The notes: a model not told the origin generated them from the letters alone. 64,000 bases of DNA from Streptomyces sp. NBC_01431 (GCF_036231355.1 NZ_CP109496.1:124001-188000); one strand, 5' to 3'. Numbered from the stretch's first letter, positions 15,991 through 25,513 are shown. Made by a program: numbers and translations.

Positions 15991-18003
15991 ATGATCCATG
16001 CCTTGGATGATGCCGCCTCGTTCCACGACCTGTTCGCTACACACCCTCGCCTGACCGACTTGGTCCTGGCATCCGACGGATCGCGCTTGATCGCGTCCGT
16101 GCAGATCATCAACGACCAGGGAACCAGGTACGTTTCGAGGTTGTGGGAGGTGGACCCCTCGGGCGAGCGCGAGAGCCGTCTCGTGGCCCGGTCCGTGCAG
16201 GGTGACTGCGCTCCCGCTTTCGCTGCCGACGGCGCCCTGTTGTTCCTCTCCGGCCGCGAGAACACCGATTCCGCCGCTGAAAAGAGCGAGAGTCAGGGCG
16301 TCGGACTGTGGGCGCTGCCGGACTGCCGCGAGGCCAGGCAGATCGCCCACCACCCGGGAGGTATATCCGCCTTCGCCGTCGCCAAGGATGCCCGCGCGGT
16401 CGCTTACACCGCTGATCTGCTGGCTGGCGCGGTGAATGCCGAGGTATACGCCGAACTTCTTCGTGAGCGCGAGAGCGCCATGGTCAAGGCAGTTCTGTAC
16501 GAGGCGACCACAACGTGTGCCTTTGGCGCAGGTCTCGGTCCTGACGAACCCCACACCTTCGTCCTGCACGCCGACGGGGCTCCGGTGAACGCCGGCAGCC
16601 AGGGCCTGGCGGGCACAGGAGACATGGCGCTCTCGCCGGACGGATCGCTGGTGGCCTACACGCGGGCCGCGACGGGCCGCGCTCCCGACATGAATGTCGT
16701 GGTGGTCGCCGACGCGGCCACTGGCGTCGAGCACCATGCATTCTCGCGCACCGGTCAGCAGTACTGCCGCCTGGCGTTCACGGCCGATGGCTCGGCGTTG
16801 GTCTGCCAGCGCCAGCGAGAAGAGACCTATGACACCGAGTGGCGAGTCACCCTGGTCGCGTTCGACCTGGCTTCGGGGGAAGAGACTGACCTCCTGCCGG
16901 AGTTCGACAACTGGCCGTGGCCGGGACGGGCGGTCCTCTCGCCGATCCGTGGGGATGCCACGCTGTGGTTCACCGGTGACGAGCGGGGCTACTGCCCGGT
17001 CTTCCGCCGCGACGCGGACGGCACGATCACCCGCCTGACTGCATCCGGCGCCTACGCCTCTCTCTGCGTGTCGCCCGATGGGACCACCCTCTATGCACTG
17101 CGCAGCACGATCGACGGCCCGCCTCGAGTGGTTCGGCTGGATGCCGTCACAGCCGATCAAGAACCCTCCTTTCTTAGGGCGCCCGGCGACCTCGACTCGC
17201 TTCCCGGCACGCTGACCGAGGTGCACGTCGAGGCGGACGACGGTTTCCCGTTGCGCGCCTGGCTCGCGCTGCCCGAGGGTGTCTCGGCCGAGCGCCCAGC
17301 GCCGCTGATCATCGCCCCGCACGGGGGACCACAGATGTCCTGGAGCGCCTGGACGTGGTTGTGGAACCCATGGCCGTTCGCGGCCCGCGGCTACGCGGTG
17401 CTGCTACCGGATCCGGCGCTGTCCACCGGCTACGGGCAACGTATGCAGGAGCGCGGCCGGGGCCAGTACGGCGGTCAGCCCTACCGTGATCTCATCGCGC
17501 TGACGGACGCGGCACTGGCACGCGACGACCTCGACGCGACCCGGACCGGCCTCGCCGGCTGGTCCTACGGCGGCTACCTGGCCAACCGGGCCGCGACCCT
17601 CACTGACCGCTTCAAGGCGATCGTCACCCACGCCGGGATGTGGAACCTGGAGGCGTTCCAGATCGACACGGACATGCACGCATACTTCCGGAAGATCTTC
17701 GGCGACCCGCGGACGCAGCGCGAACGGTACGAAGCCAATTCGCCACACTTCCACGCGGCGAAGGTGACGACGCCGATGCTGATCGTGCACGGCGGCAAGG
17801 ACCACCGCGTCCCGATGGGCCAGGCACTGAGCCTGCACAGCGATCTGCAGCGGCTCGGGACGCCCGTCAGCTTCCTGCACTTTCCGGACGAGGGCCATGG
17901 GATCGGGGCGCCGAACCACATTCGCCTCATGTACGAGACGGTGCTGAACTTCCTTGACCACCATGTCCTCGGACAGGCATGGCGGCGTCCCGGAATGCTC
18001 TAA
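15991..18003 (+). CDS. S9-family prolyl oligopeptidase-like peptidase
   Basis: The start ATG 15991 has AGGA eight bases upstream; an ATG at 15982 overlaps that site. The 670-residue protein has an N-terminal propeller (about residues 1-400, with blade motifs such as SPDGSLVAYTR and SPDGTTLYALRS) and a C-terminal alpha/beta hydrolase. The catalytic serine is Ser525 in GWSYGGY, the aspartate is about Asp604 in GGKDHRVP, and the histidine is His636 in DEGHGIG. It has no signal peptide and should act on short peptides in the cytoplasm. It appears intact, unlike most nearby genes. Confidence 0.9.
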   Translation: MIHALDDAASFHDLFATHPRLTDLVLASDGSRLIASVQIINDQGTRYVSRLWEVDPSGERESRLVARSVQGDCAPAFAADGALLFLSGRENTDSAAEKSESQGVGLWALPDCREARQIAHHPGGISAFAVAKDARAVAYTADLLAGAVNAEVYAELLRERESAMVKAVLYEATTTCAFGAGLGPDEPHTFVLHADGAPVNAGSQGLAGTGDMALSPDGSLVAYTRAATGRAPDMNVVVVADAATGVEHHAFSRTGQQYCRLAFTADGSALVCQRQREETYDTEWRVTLVAFDLASGEETDLLPEFDNWPWPGRAVLSPIRGDATLWFTGDERGYCPVFRRDADGTITRLTASGAYASLCVSPDGTTLYALRSTIDGPPRVVRLDAVTADQEPSFLRAPGDLDSLPGTLTEVHVEADDGFPLRAWLALPEGVSAERPAPLIIAPHGGPQMSWSAWTWLWNPWPFAARGYAVLLPDPALSTGYGQRMQERGRGQYGGQPYRDLIALTDAALARDDLDATRTGLAGWSYGGYLANRAATLTDRFKAIVTHAGMWNLEAFQIDTDMHAYFRKIFGDPRTQRERYEANSPHFHAAKVTTPMLIVHGGKDHRVPMGQALSLHSDLQRLGTPVSFLHFPDEGHGIGAPNHIRLMYETVLNFLDHHVLGQAWRRPGML

Positions 18004-18069
18004 CTGATCAGTCGATCTCGTGGAAGCCCAGACCACCAAACCGCAGAAGACGCCGCCCGCGATCAGGAC

Positions 18070-19238
18070 TGAACCGTTCCGGGTTCGGTAGGGACTCGAT
18101 CGTTTGAGAGGATCGAGTCATGGCACGTCCTTTCCAATACCCGCTTGAGCTGCGCCGTCGTGCGGTGCGGATGGTCGCCGAGGTGCGGCCGGAGTACGAC
18201 ACCGAGTGGGCCGCGATGAAAGCCGTCGCGGCCAAGCTCGGTATCGGCACGCTTAGATTCAACCGGCCACACACACGCTCGTAGCGTTCATCGACGAGCA
18301 CAAGGACCGCTTCGGCGGCGTCGAGCCGATCTGCCGGGTCCTCACCGACCACGACTGCAAGATTGCCCCGTCCACCTACGACGCCCACCACAAACGCCAG
18401 GCCGCACCCGCGGTCCGCACCGTCCGTGACGCCGAACTGAAGACCTTGATCATCCAGGCGTACGAGGCGAACTACCGTGTCTACGGCGCCCGGAAGATCT
18501 GGCGCCACCTGAACCGCCAGGATGTTGCGGTGGCCCGCTGCACCCATCGAGCGCCTCATGCGTGAACTCGGTATCACCGGAGCGGTCCGCGGCAAGAAGG
18601 TGATCACCACCATCCCCGACGCGAGCGCGGAACGGGCCCCGGACCTCGTGGACCGTGACTTCGTCGCCCCCGCCCCGAACCGCTGCTGGGTTGCCGACTT
18701 CACCCACGTCACCACGTTCGCCGGCATCGTCTACGTCGCCTTCGTCGTGGACACCTTCTCCCGCCGGATCGTCGGCTGGTCAGCAGCCACATCGAAGGAG
18801 ACCCGGCTCGTCCTGGACGCACTCGAGATGGCCCTTTGGCAGCGCGACCGAGCCCAACGCCCCTATCAGAAAGGCGAGTTGATACATCACTCCGATGCCG
18901 GGTCGCAGTACGCATCGTTCGCGCTTGCCGATCACCTCGACCGGGCAGGCATCGCCGCATCGATCGGATCAGTCGGCGACGCCTACGACAATGCCCTGAT
19001 GGAGTCCACGATCGGCCTGTTCAAGACCGAGCTGATCAAGCCCCGACGGCCATGGAAGACACTCCCCGAGGTCGAGCTCGCCACCGCTGAGTGGATCGAC
19101 TGGTACTGCCACCGCCGACTCCACGGTGAAATCGGACACATCCCGCCCGCCGAATACGAGACCAACTACTACCGAGCAACCACGAAACCCCACATCACAG
19201 TCAACATCTGAGATCTCTACCGAACCCGGAACGGTTCA
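18070..19238 (+). mobile_element. IS3-family element, internally deleted
   Basis: The terminal inverted repeats begin TGAACCGTTCCGGGTTCGGT at 18070 and 19238. The element is 1169 bases, shorter than the usual 1.3 kb because of a deletion between orfA and orfB. No convincing target duplication was seen. Confidence 0.8.
18120..19211 (+). pseudogene. IS3-family transposase, deleted and frameshifted
   Basis: OrfA starts MARPFQYPLELRRRAVRMV and is cut after AAKLGIGT. The DNA then jumps into orfB (TLVAFIDEHKDRFGG). A further frameshift near 18545 separates VAVARC from IERLMRELGITGAV. The rve core keeps its catalytic residues: WVADFTHVTT, HHSDAGSQYAS and YDNALMESTIGLFK. The coiled-coil region joining orfA and orfB is lost, so the element should be dead. 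Confidence 0.85.
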
Positions 19239-19329
19239 TCCAGTGCAAAACACCGTCGCAAACCGCTGCAACTCACACGTCGCCCATCAACATCCGACAC
19301 TGGGCTCCGCTCTTCGAGCGGCGGCTGAG

Positions 19330-19500
19330 TTCGACGGCCTACTGCGCGCGGGGGGCGCCCGCGGCGGCGGCCCAGCCGGTGGCCGCTCCAACGGAGATGC
19401 CGAGGACCTCGCTGAGGACAGCGGAGGGCAACTGCGCTGCGAGGTCGATCAGCGCGCTGTTGCGTCCGCGCCGGGAGGGCAGGCGGGACGGTTGAAGGAA
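19330..19500 (-). pseudogene. C-terminal fragment of a site-specific recombinase
   Basis: The reverse strand reads RNSALIDLAAQLPSAVLSEV followed by LGISVGAATGWAAAAG and a stop. This is the helix-turn-helix-like tail found at the end of some actinobacterial integrases. The catalytic domain is not present. Confidence 0.55.
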
Positions 19501-19893
19501 GGAGAGTGAGTCGCCAGCACTGCCGTGAGCCCCGGGGCCTGCTACCAAGAGGTGGGCACCTACGCGGTCATGATCGAACAGCTGGCGAGGGCACGGGCCG
19601 AGGCCCTGGCCGAACGGGATGAGGCCCTCACCGCGAGGGACGCCGCCCTGGGCGTCACCGCCCTGCCCACCACCCCGCCGCAGCAGCGGGCCGCCCCTTC
19701 CGGCGGACGGACCCGCCGCCCGCTTCCGCCGCGGGGACGGCGGTGACGAACCGCTGCGGCGGCACGGGCCCCTCCGAACGGGTGGGATTGGCGGTTCGCA
19801 TGGCGAGTGGTGAGGCGACTTCTCTAGGCTGCGGCGGCATGAAGGGGCGGCGTTTGGCGATCGCCTCACGAAGACAGGTGCGGGAGAGCACGG
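19501..19893. other. No firm gene; one possible coiled-coil frame
   Basis: A 73-codon forward frame from 19525 contains an Ala/Glu/Arg-rich heptad stretch (LARARAEALAERDEAL) that could be the end of a coiled-coil protein, but no start signal supports it. Nothing else is recognisable. Confidence 0.4.
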
Positions 19894-20220
19894 GTGGAGC
19901 CCTACAGCAGGCACGGCAAGTTGGTGCGGGACCGGATTCCGCAGATCATCCGGGAAGACGGGGCCGAGCCGGTCACCTACACCGCGGGCCGGGAGGAATA
20001 CCGCGGCCGTCTGCGGGACAAGCTCGGCGAGGAGGTCGCCGAGTTCCTTGAGGCGGATGAGGACTCGGCGCCGGAGGAACTCGCGGACGTGCTGGAGGTC
20101 GTGCGCGCGCTCGCCGCGGACCTGGGGATCGACGCGGATCAGCTGGAGAAGATCCGTGAGGCCAAGGCGGGTGAGCGGGGCGGCTTCGCCGACCGGATCG
20201 TCTGGACGGGCAACCGCTGA
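19894..20220 (+). CDS. MazG-like nucleotide pyrophosphohydrolase
   Basis: A 108-residue protein from GTG 19894 with GGGAG seven bases upstream. The sequence KLVRDRIPQIIREDG and KLGEEVAEFLEADEDSAPEE with ELADVLEVVRALA shows the E-E-x-x-E...E-x-x-D helices that bind magnesium in all-alpha NTP pyrophosphohydrolases. It likely hydrolyses non-canonical or excess nucleoside triphosphates. Such phosphoribosyl-ATP pyrophosphohydrolase-like proteins are common on mobile DNA. It has no obvious operon partner. Confidence 0.85.
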   Translation: MEPYSRHGKLVRDRIPQIIREDGAEPVTYTAGREEYRGRLRDKLGEEVAEFLEADEDSAPEELADVLEVVRALAADLGIDADQLEKIREAKAGERGGFADRIVWTGNR

Positions 20221-20420
20221 CCGCAGGCCGCTCTCGGCGACGAGTCGGTACGCGACTTCGTGCACAACTGCGTACGAGGCTGGGGACGTTGGTGGCTCTG
20301 GCAAGATTTTCGTAGCCGGAGATCATCCCGGGGCGAGGGCGAGGGCGAGGCTTTGCGGCATCGCCTTCAACTCGAATTTCGGCGAGGCTCTGGATCGACA
20401 CCGGTCAAACCAAGGGGGGC

Positions 20421-20675
20421 ATGTCAGCCGTGGCAGACGTCAGAGTCACCTACGACGAGAGCGCGAACGCAGCGTACGTCTATCTCACCGATCCGCAGGT
20501 TCGCGCCAAGTCCTCGCGCATGTACCCCTGCGATCCGGTGGAGGTCGGCGGCATGATCAACCTGGACTTCGACCAACAAGGGCGCCTCATCGGCATCGAG
20601 GTACTGGCGGCGAGCTCCAAGCTGCCCGAGTACCTGCTCACGTCGTCTGAGCGTCTGGACGCCAAAGGTGCATGA
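20421..20675 (+). CDS. DUF2283 protein
   Basis: An 84-residue protein matching the DUF2283 pattern: VTYDESANAAYVYLTDP at the start and NLDFDQQGRLIGIEVLAASS near the end. The family is small, beta-rich and of unknown function, often next to toxin-antitoxin or mobile genes. A G6 run lies only one base before ATG 20421; GTG 20430 has better spacing and may be the true start. The IS630 array begins four bases after its stop codon. Confidence 0.8.
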   Translation: MSAVADVRVTYDESANAAYVYLTDPQVRAKSSRMYPCDPVEVGGMINLDFDQQGRLIGIEVLAASSKLPEYLLTSSERLDAKGA

Positions 20676-20679
20676 GCTA

Positions 20680-21833
20680 GTGTCCTGCGCCAGTAGTGGT
20701 TCGTTAGTTGTTGTGTGACTTCTGCTGCTGGTGCGTCAGTTCCTCGTCGGGGTCCGAAGCTGGAGCCGTTACTCCTGGCCGAGGACGAGCGTGCGGTGCT
20801 CGAGCGGTGGACCCGCCGTGCGAAGTCGGCGCAGTCACTTGCTCTGCGGGCGCGGATCGTGCTGGCGTGTGCGGGCCCGCAAGTGCCGCCGATCGTGGAG
20901 GTGGCCCGGAACCTGGGGGTGGCTGCGGACACGGTCCGCAAGTGGCGGCGCCGGTTCCTGGCTCAGCGTCTGGACGGGCTGGTGGATGAGCCCCGGCCGG
21001 GCCGGCCGCCCGTCATCGGTATCGATGCGGTGGAAGCCGTGGTGGTGGCGACCCTGGAGGAAATCCCGAAGAACGCGACCCACTGGTCGCGTTCTTCGAT
21101 GGCGGACCGCAGCGGGCTGTCGAAGTCGACCGTCGGCCGGATCTGGCGGAGGTTCCAGCTCAAGCCCCATCTGACGGACACCTTCAAACTGTCGACGGAT
21201 CCGTTGTTCGTGGAGAAGGTCCACGATGTCGTCGGCCTGTACTTCAACCCGCCCGAGGGCGCGGTGGTTCTCTCGGTGGACGAGAAGTCCCAGATCCAGG
21301 CCCTGGGCCGGTCCCAGCCCGTACTGCCGATGATGCCGGGCATGCCCGAGCGACGCACCCATGACTATGTGCGCAACGGGCTGACCACCCTGTTCGCCGC
21401 GTTCGGCGTCGCCACCGGTGAAGTCATCACCGCCCTGCACCGACGCCACCGGGCCCTGGAGTTCAAGAAGTTCCTGATCCGGATCGACAAGACAGTCCCT
21501 GCCCACCTGGCGGTCCATCTCATCGTCGACAACTACGGCACCCACAAGACCCCCACGATCAGAGCATGGCTGGGCAGACACCCCAGGTTCCACCTGCACT
21601 TCACCCCGACCTACTCATCCTGGCTCAACCAGGTCGAGCGGTGGTTCGGCTTCCTCACCGACCAGAAGATCCGCCGCGGCACACACCACAACGTGCAAAC
21701 CCTAGAAGCCGACATCCGCACATGGGTCAAGGAGTGGAACACCAACCCCAAGCCATTCATCTGGACCAAAACCGCCGCAGAAATCCTCGACTCCCTCGCC
21801 CGCTACTGCCAACGGATCTCCGGCGCAGGACAC
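20680..21833 (+). mobile_element. IS630-family element, copy 1
   Basis: A 1154-base element with ends GTGTCCTGCGCC and GGCGCAGGACAC, flanked by TA at 20678-20679 and 21834-21835. A TA target is typical of IS630. It is the mirror of copy 2 at 23268-24421, and the two are almost identical. Confidence 0.9.
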
Positions 21834-21836
21834 TAG
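20715..21836 (+). CDS. IS630-family DDE transposase, copy 1
   Basis: A 373-residue protein starting at GTG 20715. The N-terminal third has two helix-turn-helix units (VARNLGVAADTVRKWRRRF and MADRSGLSKSTVGRIWRRF). The catalytic residues are visible in LSVDEKSQIQA, LIVDNYGTHK and SSWLNQVERWFG. The reading runs through the whole right inverted repeat, and the stop codon TAG uses the TA of the target site. It appears functional. It differs from copy 2 by one noted residue (Gly versus Asp in AFxVATGE). Confidence 0.95.
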   Translation: MTSAAGASVPRRGPKLEPLLLAEDERAVLERWTRRAKSAQSLALRARIVLACAGPQVPPIVEVARNLGVAADTVRKWRRRFLAQRLDGLVDEPRPGRPPVIGIDAVEAVVVATLEEIPKNATHWSRSSMADRSGLSKSTVGRIWRRFQLKPHLTDTFKLSTDPLFVEKVHDVVGLYFNPPEGAVVLSVDEKSQIQALGRSQPVLPMMPGMPERRTHDYVRNGLTTLFAAFGVATGEVITALHRRHRALEFKKFLIRIDKTVPAHLAVHLIVDNYGTHKTPTIRAWLGRHPRFHLHFTPTYSSWLNQVERWFGFLTDQKIRRGTHHNVQTLEADIRTWVKEWNTNPKPFIWTKTAAEILDSLARYCQRISGAGH

Positions 21837-23264
21837 TAGGGCTCCGTTAGGTCTGTCTCGCGGTCCTGTTTGGGGGCATGTTAGGGGTGTGGACGCACAT
21901 GAAGTGAACCGTGCCCGAGCTCAGTTGGCGTTATTCGCAGCCGACGTGTTCTCGTCGGTGCCGCGCAAGGACCAACGGGCGAAGGGCGACTGCTATCTGC
22001 GGGGACTCATGCTGGACGGGCGGCGTAAGTCGATCCAGCCGATGGCGGAACGGCTGCCGGATGGCAACGAGCAGAACCTGCAGCAGTTCGTGAACCAGTC
22101 GACCTGGGATCCGGTGCCGGTGCGGCGGCAGATCGCCCAGCGGATGGTGCCGCTGATCGGCCCGGATGCCTGGGCCATCGACGACGTGTCGTTCCCCAAG
22201 GACGGCCGGATGTCGGTGGCGGTCACGCACCAGTACTGCGGTGCCTTGGGCAAGCAGGCCAACTGCCAGGTCGCGGTGAGCGTGCACGCGGTCTCCGATA
22301 CTGCCTCGTGTCCGCTGGAGTGGCGTTTGTTCGTGCCGCAGGAGTGGGCGGACGATGCCGTGCGGCGGCAGAAGACCGGGATGCCACAGGAGGTCGGGCA
22401 CCGGGAGAAGTGGCGCCTGGCCCTGGACAGCATCGATGAGCTGGCCGGGTGGGGTCTGGTGCCGCCGGTGGTGGTGGCCGACGCCGGCTACGGTCAGAAC
22501 GCCGACTTCCGTGACGGCCTGAACAGCCGGGACATCGGCTATGTCGTCGCCATCCGCGCGGATGTGACCGTCCACCCGCACGACGCCGAACCGGTCACAC
22601 CGCCCTGGTCGGGCAACGGCCGCAGGCCCCGGCACCGCTACCGCGACAAGCCGTCCTCGGTGGCCGCCCTGGTCACCGGCCAGGGTCGGCAGGCGTTCAC
22701 CGAAGTGACCTGGCGTGAAGGCTCCCGCGGGCCGATGCGCTCGCGCTTTCTGGCACTGCGGGTCCGGCCGGCCGGAGTCCGCTCCCGACGCCTCGCCCAG
22801 GCAGCCGCCACCACCGAACACGGCCACTGGGACGGTGTCCTGCCCGAGGTCACCCTGCTGGTCGAATGGCCCGAAGGCGCCGAAGCACCCACCGACTACT
22901 GGCTGTCCAGTCTGCCCGCCGGGACTCCGCTTGCTGAGCTGGTCCGCCTGGCCAAGATCCGCTGGCGGATCGAGCACGACTACCGGGAACTCAAGCACGG
23001 CCTCGGCCTGGACCACTTCGAGGGACGTTCCTGGAACGGCTGGCACCCCACGTCACCCTGGTCACCGCCGCCCACGCGTTCCTCACCGAACAGCGCCTGG
23101 CCCCAAAAGCCGATACACCGGACTCACCCTCTACCAGATCCTCGACACCATCCAAGACCTGCTGAACTGCTGGACCGGCACCTGCACCACCTGCCACCGC
23201 CCCCTGCCAAGAACATCCACCACCAGCCCAAACCCAAGAGCCAGAGCGACCTAACGGAGCCCTA
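21837..23264 (+). mobile_element. IS701-family element inserted at IS630 junction
   Basis: The inverted ends TAGGGCTCCGTTAGGTC match at 21837 and 23264. A direct CTAG duplication lies at 21833-21836 and 23265-23268, the YTAR-type target of IS701. The target is the exact tail-to-tail junction of the two IS630 copies. Confidence 0.9.
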
Positions 23265-23268
23265 CTAG
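21889..23268 (+). CDS. IS701-family transposase, C-terminus frameshifted
   Basis: The open frame gives 459 residues, but family-like sequence ends at about residue 386 (FEGRSWNGWH). Catalytic regions are AIDDVSFPKDG, VVADAGYG and RWRIEHDYRELKHGLGLDHF. A one-base loss near 23047 moves the true sequence (HVTLVTAAHAFLTEQRLAPK) to another frame. A second shift at CCCAAAA, 23102-23108, would be needed to read GLTLYQILDTIQDLLNCWTG. The first shift is probably a mutation; the second is shared with the element at 26.9 kb. Confidence 0.85.
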   Translation: MDAHEVNRARAQLALFAADVFSSVPRKDQRAKGDCYLRGLMLDGRRKSIQPMAERLPDGNEQNLQQFVNQSTWDPVPVRRQIAQRMVPLIGPDAWAIDDVSFPKDGRMSVAVTHQYCGALGKQANCQVAVSVHAVSDTASCPLEWRLFVPQEWADDAVRRQKTGMPQEVGHREKWRLALDSIDELAGWGLVPPVVVADAGYGQNADFRDGLNSRDIGYVVAIRADVTVHPHDAEPVTPPWSGNGRRPRHRYRDKPSSVAALVTGQGRQAFTEVTWREGSRGPMRSRFLALRVRPAGVRSRRLAQAAATTEHGHWDGVLPEVTLLVEWPEGAEAPTDYWLSSLPAGTPLAELVRLAKIRWRIEHDYRELKHGLGLDHFEGRSWNGWHPTSPWSPPPTRSSPNSAWPQKPIHRTHPLPDPRHHPRPAELLDRHLHHLPPPPAKNIHHQPKPKSQSDLTEPY

Positions 23269-24386
23269 TGTCCTGCGCCGGAGATCCGTTGGCAGTAGCG
23301 GGCGAGGGAGTCGAGGATTTCTGCGGCGGTTTTGGTCCAGATGAATGGCTTGGGGTTGGTGTTCCACTCCTTGACCCATGTGCGGATGTCGGCTTCTAGG
23401 GTTTGCACGTTGTGGTGTGTGCCGCGGCGGATCTTCTGGTCGGTGAGGAAGCCGAACCACCGCTCGACCTGGTTGAGCCAGGATGAGTAGGTCGGGGTGA
23501 AGTGCAGGTGGAACCTGGGGTGTCTGCCCAGCCATGCTCTGATCGTGGGGGTCTTGTGGGTGCCGTAGTTGTCGACGATGAGATGGACCGCCAGGTGGGC
23601 AGGGACTGTCTTGTCGATCCGGATCAGGAACTTCTTGAACTCCAGGGCCCGGTGGCGTCGGTGCAGGGCGGTGATGACTTCACCGGTGGCGACGTCGAAC
23701 GCGGCGAACAGGGTGGTCAGCCCGTTGCGCACATAGTCATGGGTGCGTCGCTCGGGCATGCCCGGCATCATCGGCAGTACGGGCTGGGACCGGCCCAGGG
23801 CCTGGATCTGGGACTTCTCGTCCACCGAGAGAACCACCGCGCCCTCGGGCGGGTTGAAGTACAGGCCGACGACATCGTGGACCTTCTCCACGAACAACGG
23901 ATCCGTCGACAGTTTGAAGGTGTCCGTCAGATGGGGCTTGAGCTGGAACCTCCGCCAGATCCGGCCGACGGTCGACTTCGACAGCCCGCTGCGGTCCGCC
24001 ATCGAAGAACGCGACCAGTGGGTCGCGTTCTTCGGGATTTCCTCCAGGGTCGCCACCACCACGGCTTCCACCGCATCGATACCGATGACGGGCGGCCGGC
24101 CCGGCCGGGGCTCATCCACCAGCCCGTCCAGACGCTGAGCCAGGAACCGGCGCCGCCACTTGCGGACCGTGTCCGCAGCCACCCCCAGGTTCCGGGCCAC
24201 CTCCACGATCGGCGGCACTTGCGGGCCCGCACACGCCAGCACGATCCGCGCCCGCAGAGCAAGTGACTGCGCCGACTTCGCACGGCGGGTCCACCGCTCG
24301 AGCACCGCACGCTCGTCCTCGGCCAGGAGTAACGGCTCCAGCTTCGGACCCCGACGAGGAACTGACGCACCAGCAGCAGAAGTCAC
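23265..24386 (-). CDS. IS630-family DDE transposase, copy 2
   Basis: Identical in layout to copy 1 (373 residues, same helix-turn-helix units and DDE residues), with Asp in place of Gly in AFDVATGE. Near-identity implies recent duplication or gene conversion. The stop codon again falls on the TA target. It should be functional, and either copy could mobilise the whole structure. Confidence 0.95.
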   Translation of the reverse strand: MTSAAGASVPRRGPKLEPLLLAEDERAVLERWTRRAKSAQSLALRARIVLACAGPQVPPIVEVARNLGVAADTVRKWRRRFLAQRLDGLVDEPRPGRPPVIGIDAVEAVVVATLEEIPKNATHWSRSSMADRSGLSKSTVGRIWRRFQLKPHLTDTFKLSTDPLFVEKVHDVVGLYFNPPEGAVVLSVDEKSQIQALGRSQPVLPMMPGMPERRTHDYVRNGLTTLFAAFDVATGEVITALHRRHRALEFKKFLIRIDKTVPAHLAVHLIVDNYGTHKTPTIRAWLGRHPRFHLHFTPTYSSWLNQVERWFGFLTDQKIRRGTHHNVQTLEADIRTWVKEWNTNPKPFIWTKTAAEILDSLARYCQRISGAGH

Positions 24387-24421
24387 ACAACAACTAACGA
24401 ACCACTACTGGCGCAGGACAC
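23268..24421 (-). mobile_element. IS630-family element, copy 2 (inverted)
   Basis: The same 1154-base element as copy 1 in the opposite orientation, flanked by TA at 23266-23267 and 24422-24423. With copy 1 it forms a 3.7-kb inverted-repeat structure around the IS701. Confidence 0.9.
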
Positions 24422-24460
24422 TAGGTGAAGTCGGAGTAGGCGAGGTGGGTTGCGCAGACC

Positions 24461-24812
24461 CGGCACTGGGTCATCGCCCGCCGCAGTGTCCGCCCGCCCG
24501 AGGAGATCTCCTACTCCATCGCCTACTGCCCCGCCGACACCACTCTGAATGAGCTGATCGCGGTCGCGGGCAGCCGGTGGGCCGTCGAGGAGTGCTTCCA
24601 GAGCGCGAAGCAGGAATGTGGCCTGGACGACTACCAGGTCCGCCGCTATCCCGGCTGGCACCGCCACATGACCCTGGCCATCGCTGCCCACGCCGCGCAG
24701 ACCGTCCTGCGGGCCCGCGAACTCGACACGGAGAAAGCAGAAACGGATCCTCCGACCTCATCCACCTCAGCCTCGCCGAGATCAGACGCCTGGCTGTTGG
24801 ACGACTCGCTGC
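24461..24812 (+). pseudogene. 3' fragment of an IS701-family transposase
   Basis: Begins HWVIARRSVRPPEEISYSIA and continues AGSRWAVEECFQSAKQECGL and DYQVRRYPGWHRHMTLAIAA, nearly the same as the C-terminal third of the intact element at 61 kb. The 5' two-thirds are missing at the IS630 copy 2 boundary. Like the 61-kb element, its final segment LIHLSLAEIRRL is in the -1 frame. Confidence 0.85.
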
Positions 24813-24887
24813 ATGAGCATGTAGGTGGGGGTTCGCGACTCTCAGCTTGAACATGATTGGTGATCTTGACGGGTGGGTTGGTGCCGC

Positions 24888-24916
24888 TTCGTGTGCGACG
24901 ACACGGTGAACACGAA
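24888..24916. repeat. Repeated hairpin element, copy A
   Basis: TTCGTGT at 24888-24894 pairs with ACACGAA at 24910-24916 around a loop containing GACGACACGGTG. Related hairpins occur at 47149-47176 (inverted) and 60093-60119 (inverted). The flanking 24800-24920 region is similar to the reverse complement of 60090-60205. Confidence 0.6.
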
Positions 24917-24969
24917 GGAGCCCTGGGAACGTGGTTGTCCGTGGCTGACGGTCTTGGCATGATCGCGAA

Positions 24970-25403
24970 ATGAGTGGAAGCGCGGACCAAATTGCCTTGT
25001 GGGGGCGTTCACTGTTTGAGCGTCAGCGGGACCCGTCGCGTGGGCGGGCCGGGTGCTCGAGGCTGCTTCGGTGACGCTGGAAAAGTCCCCGGAGATCCAA
25101 GCCGCGCTGGCTCTTGCCGTAGACAGCACGCAATGGCCGGAGGGTCGGCCGGTCTTCGATCGGATCCGTCAGCGCGGGCTCGACAGGGACAGGCTCCTGA
25201 CGGCTGCGGAGGGCCTGTGCTTCCGGCTCGCGGAGCTGGTAGCGAAGCTCGCGCACAATGCGGCTGGTCCGCCTCCGCCTTTCGATTATCACGCAGGCTG
25301 GCAGGTGGGGCCGATCGCTTACCGTCTGGCTGGCGAGTTGAAGGATCCGGCTCTTCGCCACCGCCTGGCTGCCGCCCTGGACGGGTGGCCGGAAGCTGAG
25401 TGA
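24970..25403 (+). pseudogene. Unknown gene with probable frameshift
   Basis: An ATG at 24970 opens MSGSADQIALWGRSLFERQR, then the frame is lost near 25050, where one extra G seems present. The continuation from 25053 (VLEAASVTLEKSPEIQAALA, AEGLCFRLAELVAKLAHNAA, FDYHAGWQVGPIAYRLAGEL) is well-formed helical protein to 25403. The joined product would be about 144 residues. No family is recognised. A GTG at 25053 could still produce a 116-residue form, so it may be only partly inactivated. Confidence 0.5.
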
Positions 25404-25513
25404 TTCCCCGTGATCGTCCGGACTCCACATGATCCTTTAGGTGTTTGGGCAGGCTGGCTGTGCCTTGTCCGTGCTCGGGAGGTGAGCACGCTCCACCTTG
25501 CGGAGGCCGCCGG

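Noticed and set aside
15928..17322. A 464-codon reverse open frame across the S9 peptidase gene
   Set aside because: The forward frame has a complete S9 catalytic triad; the reverse frame is a shadow with no recognisable domain.
20680..24421. The two identical IS630 copies as an assembly artefact
   Set aside because: Each copy has correct TA flanks and a differing residue, and the IS701 has proper CTAG duplications, so the structure is internally consistent.
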